A stretch of DNA of 7,285 nucleotides. Source: JBJXHG01 sp046160865 (GTDB taxonomy: Bacteria; Planctomycetota; UBA1135; GCA-002686595). The notes below the pieces were generated by a model, which saw nothing but the letters and a program-made list of their open reading frames with translations, was not told where the DNA came from and ran no database searches. The translations under genes were made by a program, and so were the position numbers. The DNA lies in NCBI GenBank assembly GCA_046160865.1, contig JBJXHG010000077.1:1-7285 (forward strand), in the 5' to 3' direction. Numbering within the stretch: the stretch's first letter is position 1; each line of letters opens with the position of its first letter. Below, in pieces: positions 7,024 to 7,285 of the stretch.

Positions 7024-7285
7024 CTACGACATCCCAGACCCGCGCAGGAGCTTGCCGAGCTCGATCATCGCGCGCGCGTGCATCATGCGCGCTGCGGCGG
7101 CGCTCGGTCGTTGCGTGTCCTCCGCCACCGACTCCCACGACGCACCGGCGAAGTTGCGCAGCAGGATCAGCTCGCGATATTCCGGCGACAGCTGGTCGAT
7201 GCAGCCGTCGACGATGTGGTTGCGCTCGACCTCGGTGAGCTTGTCGAGCGGCGCGCTCGTCTCGTCCGCGAGGGCGATCGTCGCG
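7024..7285 (-). CDS. ECF-type RNA polymerase sigma factor, C-terminal part (region 4)
   Basis: Read on the minus strand, the frame is open from the right edge to the TAG at 7024-7026 and gives the last 86 residues of a protein whose start is outside the window. CIDQLSPEYRELILLRNFAG (28-47) matches sigma-70 region 4, where a conserved 'L.p..r.vl.LR' helix leads into the helix-turn-helix. ASWESVAEDTQRPSAAAARM (48-67) supplies the turn and the recognition helix, and HARAMIELGKLLR (69-81) closes the domain. Region 4 contacts the -35 element of target promoters (family knowledge). The 'GASWE.VA....RPS..AARM..ARA' wording is typical of the ECF-like sigma factors abundant in Planctomycetota and related high-GC groups. 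Region 2 and any anti-sigma partner lie off the edge. The protein has no link to the radical SAM gene, which converges on it. Confidence 0.87.
   Translation of the reverse strand, partial: ATIALADETSAPLDKLTEVERNHIVDGCIDQLSPEYRELILLRNFAGASWESVAEDTQRPSAAAARMMHARAMIELGKLLRGSGMS

Noticed and set aside
6080..7138. Minus-strand 352-codon frame opposite the radical SAM gene
   Set aside because: Antisense shadow that also overlaps the sigma factor tail in another frame; the radical SAM motifs are on the plus strand.

Overview
The window is 7.3 kb of very GC-rich bacterial DNA, dense with codons ending in G or C. It carries seven protein genes, two of them cut by the window edges. The sequence suggests a high-GC Gram-negative-type bacterium. 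A Planctomycetota-like lineage fits best: the edge sigma factor has the ECF style common there, a HEAT/TPR protein carries a signal peptide, and none of the five readable gene starts has a clear Shine-Dalgarno. This assignment is inference; no rRNA or other strict marker is present.

Layout, left to right. The 3' end of an unrecognised + strand gene (1-279, possibly a rhombotarget-lipoprotein-like protein) converges on mnmG (580-2484, minus strand), which encodes the FAD-dependent tRNA wobble-uridine modification enzyme. The 300 bp between them is the most unusual part of the window. It holds a second, almost perfect copy of the last 57 bp of mnmG, running exactly to the stop codon, and a very large imperfect palindrome at 358-532 that can fold into a hairpin of about 66 base pairs. 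A 446-bp divergent gap (2485-2930) with no convincing gene separates mnmG from a + strand pair. The first gene of the pair encodes an exported HEAT/TPR repeat protein (2931-4316). Four bases after it comes a class II histone-deacetylase-family amidohydrolase (4321-5265). A class I SAM-dependent methyltransferase (5280-6083, minus) converges on the deacetylase with a 14-bp gap. It is divergent, across 53 bp, from a radical SAM protein of the TYW1-like/COG0731 type (6137-6982, plus). The C-terminal part of an ECF-type sigma factor (7024-7285, minus) enters from the right edge, with a small hairpin between the two stop codons.

The genes do not form one pathway. The likely functional units are the HEAT/TPR-deacetylase operon and possibly the divergent methyltransferase/radical SAM pair. 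The main candidate for something undescribed is the 281-bp unit behind mnmG: a giant hairpin bracketed by direct repeats of the gene's own 3' end, resembling an insertion that restored the end of its target gene.
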